Below are positions 1-6,938 of a stretch of DNA of 64,000 nucleotides, piece by piece. Numbering within the stretch: the first letter of the stretch is position 1; each line of letters opens with the position of its first letter. Location: contig JBAZVI010000012.1 in NCBI GenBank assembly GCA_041660925.1, positions 22,962-86,961 on the forward strand, read 5' to 3'. Both the position numbers and the translations under genes were made by a program. Below the pieces are notes generated by a model that worked only from the letters and a program-made list of their open reading frames with translations, ran no database searches and was not told where the DNA came from. The DNA is from Elusimicrobiota bacterium (GTDB lineage: Bacteria; Elusimicrobiota; Elusimicrobia; UBA1565).

Positions 1-1
1 C

Positions 2-943
2 GCGGTACTCCTCCTCGCCTTCGGCGGCTGGCGGCTCCAGCGCCGCCGGGCCGCGAAGGCGGCCCAGCCCGAGGGAGGCGCGACGACCGGGAAGGCGACG
101 CGCGGGAGCCTCGAACTGCGCTTCAGCGACACCGGCGACGTCGCCGCCAAGGACAGCGTCGACGTCGCTTCCAAGGTGAGCGGGCGCGTCATCGAGCTCG
201 CCGTCCAGGAAGGAAGCCGCGTCTCCTCCGGACAGAAGCTCGCGGTCATCCAGCCCGGCCGCTCGGAGACCGAGAAGTATCTGCCGTCCTCGGTCCTCGC
301 GCCCATCACGGGGACCGTGATGCGCTTCGTGCGCGACAACGGGAACTCCTCCTCCTCCGACTTCGCGAAGGTCGGCGACTACGTCACCGGGCTCTTCGAC
401 TCGAACAGCCCGACCTACCTGCTCACGGTCGCGGACCTCCGCCGGATGCTCGTGCGCATGCGCATCAGCGAGATGGACGTGCTCAAGCTCAAGGAAGGCA
501 TGCCCGTCACGGTCAGCGTGGACGCCCTGCCCGCCGCCCGCTTCACCGGCCGGGTCTCGCTCATCTCCCCCCAGGCCGAGCGCGACAACAGCGGGCTCAA
601 GGTCTTCCGCGTCGAGGTCGCCCTCGACGTGCAGGACGCGCGCCTGCGCCCGGGGATGACCTCGCGCGTGGAGACGCTCCTCGAGAAGCGCGAGAACGCG
701 CTCAAGATCCCGCTCGCCGCGCTCTTCGAGGAAGCCGGGGAGACCTTCGCCTACCTGCAGACCCCGAAGAAGCCGCTGAAGACCCCGGTGAAGCCCGGTC
801 TGCGCACGGAGACCGACGTCGAGGTCCTCGAGGGACTCAAGGAGGGCGACGTCGTGCTCACCGAAAAGCCCAAGGAGGCCGACGACTCCCCCGAGGTCGG
901 ACGAAAGGGCGCGCGCCTGCTGCGGAGGTCCGGCGGAGGATGA
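2..943 (+). CDS. Periplasmic adaptor (membrane fusion) subunit of a MacAB-type ABC exporter, 5' end missing
   Basis: Codons run in frame from base 2, so the start lies upstream of the window; 313 residues are visible. The first visible residues (AVLLLAFGGWRL) look like the end of an N-terminal membrane anchor. Next come two halves of a lipoyl/barrel-sandwich domain (VSGRVIELAVQEGSRV and LAPITGTVMRFV), then a beta-barrel with the typical RPGMTSRVE and IPLAALFE segments. Family members link an inner-membrane ABC permease to periplasmic or outer-membrane partners. Oddity: only about a dozen residues separate the two lipoyl halves, so the long alpha-helical hairpin that MacA and HlyD use to reach TolC is absent. 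The stop codon overlaps the ATPase start (ATGA), showing translational coupling. The adaptor family is confident; the substrate is unknown. Confidence 0.88.
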   Translation, partial: AVLLLAFGGWRLQRRRAAKAAQPEGGATTGKATRGSLELRFSDTGDVAAKDSVDVASKVSGRVIELAVQEGSRVSSGQKLAVIQPGRSETEKYLPSSVLAPITGTVMRFVRDNGNSSSSDFAKVGDYVTGLFDSNSPTYLLTVADLRRMLVRMRISEMDVLKLKEGMPVTVSVDALPAARFTGRVSLISPQAERDNSGLKVFRVEVALDVQDARLRPGMTSRVETLLEKRENALKIPLAALFEEAGETFAYLQTPKKPLKTPVKPGLRTETDVEVLEGLKEGDVVLTEKPKEADDSPEVGRKGARLLRRSGGG

Positions 944-1611
944 TCGAGGTCCGCGGCCTGCGCAAGACCTACGGCGACGGGCCCGAGTCCTTCGAGGCCC
1001 TGCGCGGCATCGATTTCACCGTCCGCGACGGGGAGTTCGTCGCCGTGATGGGGCCTTCCGGCTGCGGCAAGTCCACCCTCCTGGCCATCCTCGGCCTCCT
1101 CGACCGCCCCAGCGAGGGCAGCTATCGCTTGGCCGGACGGGAGGTCGGGGCCCTCGACGACCTCGAGCGCACCCTCGAGCGGCGCGTCACCATCGGCTTC
1201 GTCTTCCAGTCCTTCAACCTCCTCCCGCGCATCAGCGCGCTCGAGAACGTCGCGCTGCCGATGACCTACGCGGGGGTCGCCCGCGTCGAACGGCGCGAAC
1301 GCGCCGCGGCGATGCTCCACAAGGTCGGCCTGGGCAAGAAGACCCTGCGCACCCCGCTGCAGCTCTCCGGCGGCGAGCGCCAGCGCGTGAGCATCGCCCG
1401 CGCCCTCGCCAACGGGCCCCGCGTGCTCCTCGCCGACGAGCCGACGGGGAACCTCGACTCGCGGACCTCCGCGGAGATCCTCGCGCTCTTCGAGGAACTC
1501 CACGCCGACGGCATGACGACCGTCCTCGTCACCCATGACCGCGCCGTCGCCGAGCGCTCCCAGCGGGTCCTGCGCGTCGCCGACGGCCTCATCGTCGAAG
1601 GAGACTCCTGA
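940..1611 (+). CDS. ABC transporter ATP-binding protein, MacB/LolD type
   Basis: A 223-residue nucleotide-binding subunit that would power the permease encoded next. Visible motifs in order: Walker A GPSGCGKST at residues 38-46, Q-loop FVFQSFNLLPR near 88-98, signature LSGGERQR near 143, Walker B VLLADEPTGNLD near 165-176, and the switch histidine in LVTHD near 197. The length and the DEPTGNLD sequence are typical of the LolD/MacB/FtsE-like class of exporters that work on lipoproteins, peptides or macrolides. The start overlaps the adaptor stop by 4 bp, with a GGCGGAGG-like ribosome site just upstream. The stop overlaps the permease start (TGATG). Specificity cannot be read from the sequence. 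Confidence 0.95.
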   Translation: MIEVRGLRKTYGDGPESFEALRGIDFTVRDGEFVAVMGPSGCGKSTLLAILGLLDRPSEGSYRLAGREVGALDDLERTLERRVTIGFVFQSFNLLPRISALENVALPMTYAGVARVERRERAAAMLHKVGLGKKTLRTPLQLSGGERQRVSIARALANGPRVLLADEPTGNLDSRTSAEILALFEELHADGMTTVLVTHDRAVAERSQRVLRVADGLIVEGDS

Positions 1612-2894
1612 TGCTGGTCGGAGAGTCCCTGCGCACCGGCTTCCTCGAGATCTGGTCGCACAAGATGCGCTCGTTCTTGAGCTTCTCGGCCATCGCCTTC
1701 GGGACGGCGGCCATCCTCTACACTTTCGCCGAGGTCCACTCGATGTCCGTGCGCCGGGAGAAGGCCTTCGAGCTCGCCGGCCCCGGCCGCCTCGAGATCT
1801 CCGGCAAGCGCGACTATGTCTCGCGGGGGCTCTCGAAGGGGCTCACCCTCGGCGACGCCCGCGCGCTGCGCGCCGCCTTCCCCTCGCTCTACATGGTCTC
1901 CCCGACCGCCACCCGCTACGGGACGCTCTTCCAGGACGGCGCGTTCCACAACGACGACGTCTCCGCCATCGGCGTCGACGTGGACTGGGCGCGCCGCGAC
2001 TGGGTCTACACGACCCGCGGCCGCTTCTTCAACGAGCGCGACGTGGAGGAAGCCTCCCGCGTCTGCGTCATCGAGGAGCCGGGGGGCTGGGTGACCAAGC
2101 CCTTCTGGGCCCGCTTCTTCACGACGAGCAAGTTCGAGGAGTACATCCTGCGCAACGACGTGCTGGGCCGCCGCGTGCGCCTGGGCGACCACCTCTTCAC
2201 CGTCGTGGGCGTGCTGCGCAACCCGCCGCGCGACCAGGACCCGCGCTGGTTCAACCGCCGCTTCGGCCGCGGCGGCACCGTCTACGTCCCCATCACGGCC
2301 CACCAGCGCTACCTCACCCGCAACCGCGGCACCGTCGACCGCATCGATGAGCTCGTCGTGGACACCGGCGCGGAGGCCACCGTCCCGGCCATGAAGCGCG
2401 CCATCGAAGCCCTGCTCACCGTCCGCCACCGCGGCGAAGCCGACTTCGAGCTCGAGGACTTCCGCGAGACGGTGCAGGGCATCCTCAACCAGCAGCGCCA
2501 GTACGCCGTCGCCGTCATGGCCGTCGGCATCATCGCCATCCTGGCCGGCGGCGTGGGCATCATGAACGTGACGCTCGCGACGATCTTCTCGCGCGTGCGC
2601 GAGATCGGCATCCGCCGCGCCATCGGCGCCACCCGGGCCGACATCCTCGTGCAGTTCGTCATCGAGGCCATGCTGCTCGGGCTCTTCGGCGGGGTCGCGG
2701 GCGTCGCGCTCGGGATGACAGGCGTCTACACCATCGCCCGGCGCCCCGGGATGGGCAGCGAGGTCGTCCCGCTCGCCTGGTGGCACCTGCTCGCCACCCT
2801 CTCCATCGCCGTCGGCGCCGGGTTCCTCTTCTCGCTCTACCCCGCCTACCAGGCCTCGAAGATGGACCCCGTCGAAGCCCTCCGCTACGAATAG
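1611..2894 (+). CDS. ABC transporter permease, MacB family (FtsX-like)
   Basis: A 427-residue inner-membrane subunit with the four-helix MacB layout. One transmembrane helix lies at about residues 19-42. A large periplasmic MacB_PCD-like domain follows to about 297. Three helices lie at about 298-322, 345-375 and 390-413. The cytoplasmic loop FSRVREIGIRRAIGAT is the conserved coupling segment of FtsX-type permeases, and the ending YPAYQASKMDPVEALRYE is typical of the family. The start ATG overlaps the ATPase stop, and GAAGGAGA at about 1597-1604 is a good ribosome site. The gene ends only 10 bp before the left end of the mobile unit, so any native downstream operon partner may have been displaced. 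Confidence 0.95.
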   Translation: MLVGESLRTGFLEIWSHKMRSFLSFSAIAFGTAAILYTFAEVHSMSVRREKAFELAGPGRLEISGKRDYVSRGLSKGLTLGDARALRAAFPSLYMVSPTATRYGTLFQDGAFHNDDVSAIGVDVDWARRDWVYTTRGRFFNERDVEEASRVCVIEEPGGWVTKPFWARFFTTSKFEEYILRNDVLGRRVRLGDHLFTVVGVLRNPPRDQDPRWFNRRFGRGGTVYVPITAHQRYLTRNRGTVDRIDELVVDTGAEATVPAMKRAIEALLTVRHRGEADFELEDFRETVQGILNQQRQYAVAVMAVGIIAILAGGVGIMNVTLATIFSRVREIGIRRAIGATRADILVQFVIEAMLLGLFGGVAGVALGMTGVYTIARRPGMGSEVVPLAWWHLLATLSIAVGAGFLFSLYPAYQASKMDPVEALRYE

Positions 2895-2903
2895 CCAATA
2901 GCC

Positions 2904-2931
2904 GGTGCCTGCTACCACACTTTTACACTTT
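2904..2931 (+). repeat. Left terminal inverted repeat of the RAYT element
   Basis: 28 bp, starting GGTGCCTGCT and ending ACACTTT, 10 bp after the permease stop. It is a perfect reverse complement of 3957-3984. Confidence 0.9.
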
Positions 2932-2985
2932 CAAATTCGAGAGCTTTCGCCACAGGGCTGCATGGGATCTTCGAAAATCTTTCCA

Positions 2986-3912
2986 TCAGATATCGCTTTC
3001 GATATCCCCCACCTTCATCCTCAATGAGGGATCCCGCATGTACTGCCTGCGCATCTTCCTTAGCACGTTGCAGAGAGAACGGGCCGATCGGAATCCGACC
3101 GCACCGGCGATATCCTCGAGGCGGAGGGAGGTCCTCTTCCTCAACAACCATACGACGATCCAACGGGCCTCCTGAACTCGCCGGTCGTTCCCCCTCCCGC
3201 GATGAAGAGACTTCATGCTCTTCGAATCACACCCGTACTCGCGAGCGACTTTCTCAAATATCATTTCGGGCGCATCATCTCGATGGAGCTGCAATCCCGT
3301 CCCATCTCCCCCATGAACGTGATCGCGATCCGCGCCGAAGTACCATGCCTCGTCCGGAGGGACCTCCTTCGTCTCCATGCGCGCGACGGTAAACCTGTAG
3401 AAATCTGCCAGCGCATCCGCCCCGGCATATATCGACAGCAACTCATCCTTCCTGATGAATCCCTTGCTGCCGCTCTGCAGATACTCTCGGAAGCTGCTCC
3501 AGCGGTATGCTTCTGGCGTCTCGACGATACCCGCACGAACGGGATTCATATGGATATACCGTCCCACTTCGTGAAGGTAGGCCTCGTCCCATATGCATTC
3601 CGACCAGAATCGCCGCTGAAACACATGCCCGATATGCGAATGCCCTAGGTTGAACAGCCTCGCATATCGCCCGTTCAGCCATTCAATCGCTTCGGACATA
3701 TTCGCCTTCAGGGTACGCAAAAGAAGGTGGAGGTGATTCTCCATCAGGCAATATGCATGCGCCTGCAGGGAGTACCTCTGGCACGCGTCGGCAAGCAGCT
3801 CAAGATAGAGTCCGTAGTCCTCCTCCGTCGTAAAAATGGACTGCTTATTATTCCCACGCGCAGTCACGTGGTAGAATAAGCCAGCCTGATTGATTCTCAG
3901 CGCTCTTGCCAT
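2986..3912 (-). CDS. REP-associated tyrosine (Y1/HUH, IS200-like) transposase
   Basis: A single-strand DNA nickase/transposase of about 308 residues, counted from the conserved MARALRI start at 3912. In-frame ATGs at 3951 and 3936 would add 13 or 8 residues. Diagnostic segments are FYHVTARGNNKQ near the start, the metal-binding HUH motif in ENHLHLLL (H60, H62), and YIHMNPVRAG followed by YRWSSF, which is very typical of the RAYT family. The catalytic tyrosine is probably Y119 or Y112. The C-terminal third (KTSLRLEDIAGAVGF-like region) resembles a DnaA-type helix-turn-helix, which many family members carry. RAYTs mobilise short palindromic units rather than behaving as classical insertion sequences. 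The gene looks intact, with no frameshift. Confidence 0.9.
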   Translation of the reverse strand: MARALRINQAGLFYHVTARGNNKQSIFTTEEDYGLYLELLADACQRYSLQAHAYCLMENHLHLLLRTLKANMSEAIEWLNGRYARLFNLGHSHIGHVFQRRFWSECIWDEAYLHEVGRYIHMNPVRAGIVETPEAYRWSSFREYLQSGSKGFIRKDELLSIYAGADALADFYRFTVARMETKEVPPDEAWYFGADRDHVHGGDGTGLQLHRDDAPEMIFEKVAREYGCDSKSMKSLHRGRGNDRRVQEARWIVVWLLRKRTSLRLEDIAGAVGFRSARSLCNVLRKMRRQYMRDPSLRMKVGDIESDI

Positions 3913-3956
3913 CCTCACATGATTACGATCCATCATCCGAAAAAGTTCCATCCTGA

Positions 3957-3984
3957 AAAGTGTAAAAGTGTGGTAGCAGGCACC
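3957..3984 (+). repeat. Right terminal inverted repeat of the RAYT element
   Basis: 28 bp ending GCAGGCACC, an exact reverse complement of 2904-2931. It ends 6 bp before the chosen mutY start codon at 3991, so it occupies the region where the mutY promoter and ribosome site would be expected. Confidence 0.9.
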
Positions 3985-3990
3985 AAGAAG

Positions 3991-4968
3991 ATGAGGAAAG
4001 GGTTGTTGTGTTGGTACGATGGGAAGCGTAGGAGGATGCCCTGGCGCGAGGAGACCAGCCCGTATCGGACCTGGATCTCCGAGATCATGCTCCAGCAGAC
4101 GCAGGTCTCGACGGTGGTCCCGTACTTCGAGCGCTTCCTGCGCCGCTTCCCGACCCTCACGGCCCTCGCGCGGGCGCCTGAAGGCGAAGTCCTGCGGCTC
4201 TGGGCCGGACTCGGCTACTACTCCCGCGCGCGAAATCTGCTGAGGGCGGCTCGGACCGTCGTCGCGGAGCACGGCGGACGCCTCCCACCCGACTATGAGG
4301 CCCTGCGGCGCCTCCCGGGCTTCGGCCCCTACACCGCGGCCGCGGTCGCTTCCATCGCCTTCGGACGTCCCCATGCCGTGCTCGACGGGAACGTCGCCCG
4401 CGTCCTGTGCCGTTTACACGCCCTTCGCGGCGACCCGCGCCGCCCAACCCTCATGCGGAAACTGCAGACGCTCGCGCAGGAGGCGCTCGACCTCCGCCGC
4501 CCCGGCGACTGGAACCAGGCGATGATGGAGCTGGGGGCGACGGTCTGCCTGCCCTCCCCCGCGCAGCCGCTCTGCGGCGCCTGCCCGCTGCGCGAGCGCT
4601 GCCGCGCACGCGCGCTTGATCTGCAAGAGAGGATCCCGCCAGCACGCAGAAAGGCCTCCACCCTCCATGTCCGCATGGACCTGCTGCGCATCGAGCAGAC
4701 TGGACATATCCTGCTTTGGCGACGCGCTCTAGATGAGCCGCTCCTCCCCGGTCACTGGGGACTCCCGGAACGCCGTCATCTGCCGAGCGCCCCCATCGGA
4801 GGGATCCTGCGTCGTTGTCGCCACTCGATCACACGCCACGACATCTACGCCATTGTTCACAAGGCGTCGGCCCCGACTCGTCTACCTGCCTCCGCGCGAT
4901 GGTTCTCCTCTTCCAGCGCCAGAAAGACCCTCATCGCCTCGCTTTGGATGAAAGCGCTCTCAGCATGA
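3991..4968 (+). CDS. mutY: A/G-specific adenine DNA glycosylase
   Basis: Removes adenine mispaired with guanine or 8-oxoguanine in base-excision repair. The 325-residue protein begins WYDGKRRRMPWREE, typical of MutY. EIMLQQTQV carries the conserved catalytic glutamate. LPGFGPYTAAA is the helix-hairpin-helix, and VLDGNVARVLCR carries the catalytic aspartate. A four-cysteine iron-sulfur loop follows, then a NUDIX-like C-terminal domain that is weakly conserved but runs to a normal-looking end (SLWMKALSA). Oddity: the cysteines are spaced C-x8-C-x2-C-x5-C rather than the usual C-x6-C-x2-C-x5-C. ATG 3991 was chosen because an earlier in-frame ATG (3919) would place the transposon end inside the protein and adds no conserved sequence. 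The ribosome site is weak. Confidence 0.93.
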   Translation: MRKGLLCWYDGKRRRMPWREETSPYRTWISEIMLQQTQVSTVVPYFERFLRRFPTLTALARAPEGEVLRLWAGLGYYSRARNLLRAARTVVAEHGGRLPPDYEALRRLPGFGPYTAAAVASIAFGRPHAVLDGNVARVLCRLHALRGDPRRPTLMRKLQTLAQEALDLRRPGDWNQAMMELGATVCLPSPAQPLCGACPLRERCRARALDLQERIPPARRKASTLHVRMDLLRIEQTGHILLWRRALDEPLLPGHWGLPERRHLPSAPIGGILRRCRHSITRHDIYAIVHKASAPTRLPASARWFSSSSARKTLIASLWMKALSA

Positions 4969-5000
4969 GCAGGGTGTTTCCCGCCGCTTTAAACGTTATA

Positions 5001-5012
5001 TGGCAGGCACCA
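5001..5012 (+). repeat. Possible remnant of a RAYT element end
   Basis: TGGCAGGCACCA matches 11 of 12 bases of the sequence at the outer edge of the right inverted repeat of the nearby RAYT element. It lies in the 63-bp gap between mutY and the next gene. The match is short, so chance is possible. Confidence 0.35.
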
Positions 5013-5031
5013 GAGTTGATATGATGGGGGC

Positions 5032-5580
5032 ATGGACCCTCTGCTGATCGCCGGCATCGTGCTCGGATTGGCTCTTCCGATCGGAATCTACTTCTTCCGC
5101 GAGAGCCGCTACCGGAACCCCGCCGCCCGCTGGCCCGCCCTGGCCGCCAGTCTGAGCTTCACGTACGCCGACTCCCCCCCGCGCCTCTCGGGCCGCTGGA
5201 AGGAGCGCGAGGTCCTGCTCACCGCCGTCGAAGGCGGGGCGGTGCTGTCCTGCGCGCTGCGCCCCGGCGGGGCCTTCCGCGTGGAGGCCGGCCCGAAGGA
5301 GCTTTTGGAGAAGGAAGCGGGGATGGTGGTGCCCGACCGGGTCCGAGTGCCGGACTCCGCGCTCGACGCGAAGCTCCTCGTGCGCGCCCAGCCCGAGGAG
5401 GCCGGAGCAGCCCTCGACCTCAACGTCCTGCGCCGCCTGCTGGAGTTCCCCGGAGCCCGCGTGCTCGCGACCCCGGGCCGCGCGGACCTGCGCCTGAGCG
5501 AGCCCCCCTCGGAAGCCGCGCAGGTGCGCCAGGCCGCCGACATCGTCGTCGCGCTCGCCGACTCCCTCGACCCGCAATAG
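5032..5580 (+). CDS. Small membrane-anchored protein of unknown function
   Basis: 182 residues. An N-terminal hydrophobic segment at about residues 4-22 (LLIAGIVLGLALPIGIYFF) followed by RESRYR fits a single anchor, with the rest either cytoplasmic or periplasmic. The remainder is a soluble alpha/beta-looking domain rich in Leu, Ala, Arg and Glu with no motif I recognise. The pattern LSGRWKEREVLLTAVEGGAVLSC suggests a beta-sheet core, and the last 30 residues look helical. A G-rich stretch just before the ATG could act as ribosome site. It stands alone between mutY and a hairpin terminator region. No function is assigned. Confidence 0.75.
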   Translation: MDPLLIAGIVLGLALPIGIYFFRESRYRNPAARWPALAASLSFTYADSPPRLSGRWKEREVLLTAVEGGAVLSCALRPGGAFRVEAGPKELLEKEAGMVVPDRVRVPDSALDAKLLVRAQPEEAGAALDLNVLRRLLEFPGARVLATPGRADLRLSEPPSEAAQVRQAADIVVALADSLDPQ

Positions 5581-5588
5581 CAGGAAGT

Positions 5589-5609
5589 CCCGCAGGGAAC
5601 TCCTGCGGG
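5589..5609 (+). terminator. Hairpin after the small membrane protein gene
   Basis: CCCGCAGG and CCTGCGGG form a perfect 8-bp stem with a 5-nt loop, 9 nt after the stop codon. There is no clear T-run, so intrinsic termination is likely but not certain. Confidence 0.5.
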
Positions 5610-5628
5610 CTTGCATTCCAGCGTCATG

Positions 5629-5659
5629 GACAGGACATCCCCGGAAGGGATGTCCTGTC
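5629..5659. terminator. Strong hairpin between converging genes, probably bidirectional
   Basis: A perfect 13-bp inverted repeat (5629-5641 with 5647-5659) around a 5-nt loop. It lies between the + strand gene ending at 5580 and the minus-strand fibre gene, overlapping the latter's stop codon by 2 nt. No long T-tract is seen on either side. Its position favours a shared terminator or RNA-stabilising hairpin. Confidence 0.6.
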
Positions 5660-6938
5660 AGTCTAGTCGGAGGATCTCGACGGCATGGTAGCTCGAGTAC
5701 GCCCAGATGTTGAGCGCCACGGCCGGATAGTACGCCATCCCCACCGTATCGCCGGGCACGAGGTTGGTGATGAAGCCGCGCGGCGGGTACTGCGCCCACC
5801 AGCCCGCCGGATAGTACCCATGGTCCCAGCCGACGGTCGAGGACATCGACAGGCAGTTCGCGCTCCCGTTTATGGACGGACAGACGCAGGCGACGTTGCC
5901 GGTGGCGGCGGTGGGCTGCATGAGCGTGTGCAGGCGGATGAGGTAGGTCCCGGCCCTGTTCACCGTGATGCGGCCGGTCCCGTTATGAACGAAGGTCTCC
6001 GGCGAAGTGTTGGCCGAGACTCCCCAGGTGAGGCCGAGCGCCGCGATGTCGGTCCAGGTGCTGAGGGTATGATTGCCGGCGCAGCCGCCCGAGCACGAGG
6101 TCATGGCGATGTGGATGAACGCCGCGCTTTTGGACTGCATCCTCGTCGCCACGAGCGTGCCGTTGACCGTCAGCGTGCTCCCCACGCTCATCGTCCCGTC
6201 CACGGAGAGCAGGGCCGTCGGGGTCGTCGTCCCGATGCCGACCTTCCCATCGCCCTGGACGAGGAAGAACTCCTGGCCCGGCGAGCCCCCGCGTGAGGCC
6301 GTGAAGATCTGGTTCGCTGCGCCCGCGTTCGCGCTGCTCACGTGCAGGCGCGCCGCCGGGGAGGCCGCGCCGATGCCGACCCGCCCGGAGTTCAAGACCC
6401 GCAGGCGCTCGGAAACTCCGGTCTTCAGGGAGATGTCTCCGCTGTTGTTCGCGTCGGTGTCCGCGGCCAACAGAGCGTCCCCCGCGCTCGCGACGGAGGC
6501 CGCCGTCGAGGTGTTGAGGGCGCTGAAAGCGAAGGCGGAAGCCTGCAGGCGCGTGCGCGGGGAGAGCGCCTCGAAGCCCGCGCAATCGTCGTCCGGGTCC
6601 ACCCGGACCTCGAGCCAGAGCGCCGCGTAGTCCGAGAAGTACGAGGCCGGGATGCCGCCGACCGTCTGCGAGCCGACCTCCACGTTGTAGCCGCCGTTAT
6701 GGACCGGCACGCCGTCGGCCGCGCAGCGCTGCTCGGTCCAGAGGGCCGCGCCTCCGGAGGCCTGCGCGAAGAGCCGGAACTCCATGTCCTTCGCCTTGTT
6801 CACGGGGAGGTTCGTCGCCTTGTCGCTCAGAAAACCCTTGTGGTGCAGGGTCGGCGTGACGGCGGCCTCCGCCGTCGCCGAGAGGGAGGCGCCGAGGAGC
6901 AGGAGGCCTGCGAGGAAGCGGCGGATTGTTCTCATCAT
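5658..6938 (-). CDS. Secreted fibre-like protein with C1q/TNF-like jelly-roll tip, paralogue 1
   Basis: 426 residues. A signal peptide (MMRTIRRFLAGLLLL..., likely cleaved after ATAEA at about residue 25) precedes a domain of about 120 residues. That domain carries the pattern of tail-fibre/collar-type proteins (GFLSD...KDMEFRLF...GGAALWTEQRC...LWLEVRV, then LSPRTRL). A stalk follows with repeated VGIGAASPAARLHVSS and VGIGTTTPTALLSVDG segments, typical of trimerising fibres. The C-terminal 150 residues (TGRITVNRAGTYLIRLH...) look like a C1q-type jelly roll with several cysteines. The start was chosen at 6938 because its ATG overlaps the upstream stop (TGATG) and directly begins the signal peptide; the longer frame upstream has no signal sequence. 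It is the last gene of a minus-strand operon. The ligand is unknown. Confidence 0.85.
   Translation of the reverse strand: MMRTIRRFLAGLLLLGASLSATAEAAVTPTLHHKGFLSDKATNLPVNKAKDMEFRLFAQASGGAALWTEQRCAADGVPVHNGGYNVEVGSQTVGGIPASYFSDYAALWLEVRVDPDDDCAGFEALSPRTRLQASAFAFSALNTSTAASVASAGDALLAADTDANNSGDISLKTGVSERLRVLNSGRVGIGAASPAARLHVSSANAGAANQIFTASRGGSPGQEFFLVQGDGKVGIGTTTPTALLSVDGTMSVGSTLTVNGTLVATRMQSKSAAFIHIAMTSCSGGCAGNHTLSTWTDIAALGLTWGVSANTSPETFVHNGTGRITVNRAGTYLIRLHTLMQPTAATGNVACVCPSINGSANCLSMSSTVGWDHGYYPAGWWAQYPPRGFITNLVPGDTVGMAYYPAVALNIWAYSSYHAVEILRLD

Larger units (their letters stand above)
2904..3984 (-). mobile_element. Compact RAYT (HUH transposase) element with 28-bp terminal inverted repeats
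   Basis: The left end at 2904-2931 begins GGTGCCTGCT and the right end at 3957-3984 is its exact reverse complement over 28 bp. Between them lies a single minus-strand Y1-type transposase. The base composition is visibly more AT-rich than the neighbouring genes, which suggests foreign origin. A 7-bp-stem palindrome (2989-2995 with 3000-3006) lies at the 3' end of the transposase coding region and might be a recognition hairpin. No target-site duplication is evident, as expected for HUH enzymes. The unit separates the exporter operon from mutY. Confidence 0.75.

Noticed and set aside
1266..2918. Antisense open frame opposite the ABC ATPase and permease
   Set aside because: Its composition is Asp/Gly/Ala/Val/Arg-rich without domains, and it lies opposite two confidently assigned genes.
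3919..3990. Earlier mutY start at 3919
   Set aside because: It would translate the transposon inverted repeat and antisense RAYT sequence; MutY-like sequence begins after the Met at 3991.
2986..4374. A 462-residue version of the RAYT protein with a long N-terminal extension
   Set aside because: The extra residues lie antisense to mutY and outside the inverted repeat; homology begins at MARALRI (3912).
5589..5659. Possible small RNA or attachment site in the hairpin region
   Set aside because: The position between converging stop codons is explained by termination; no promoter or integrase gene is present.
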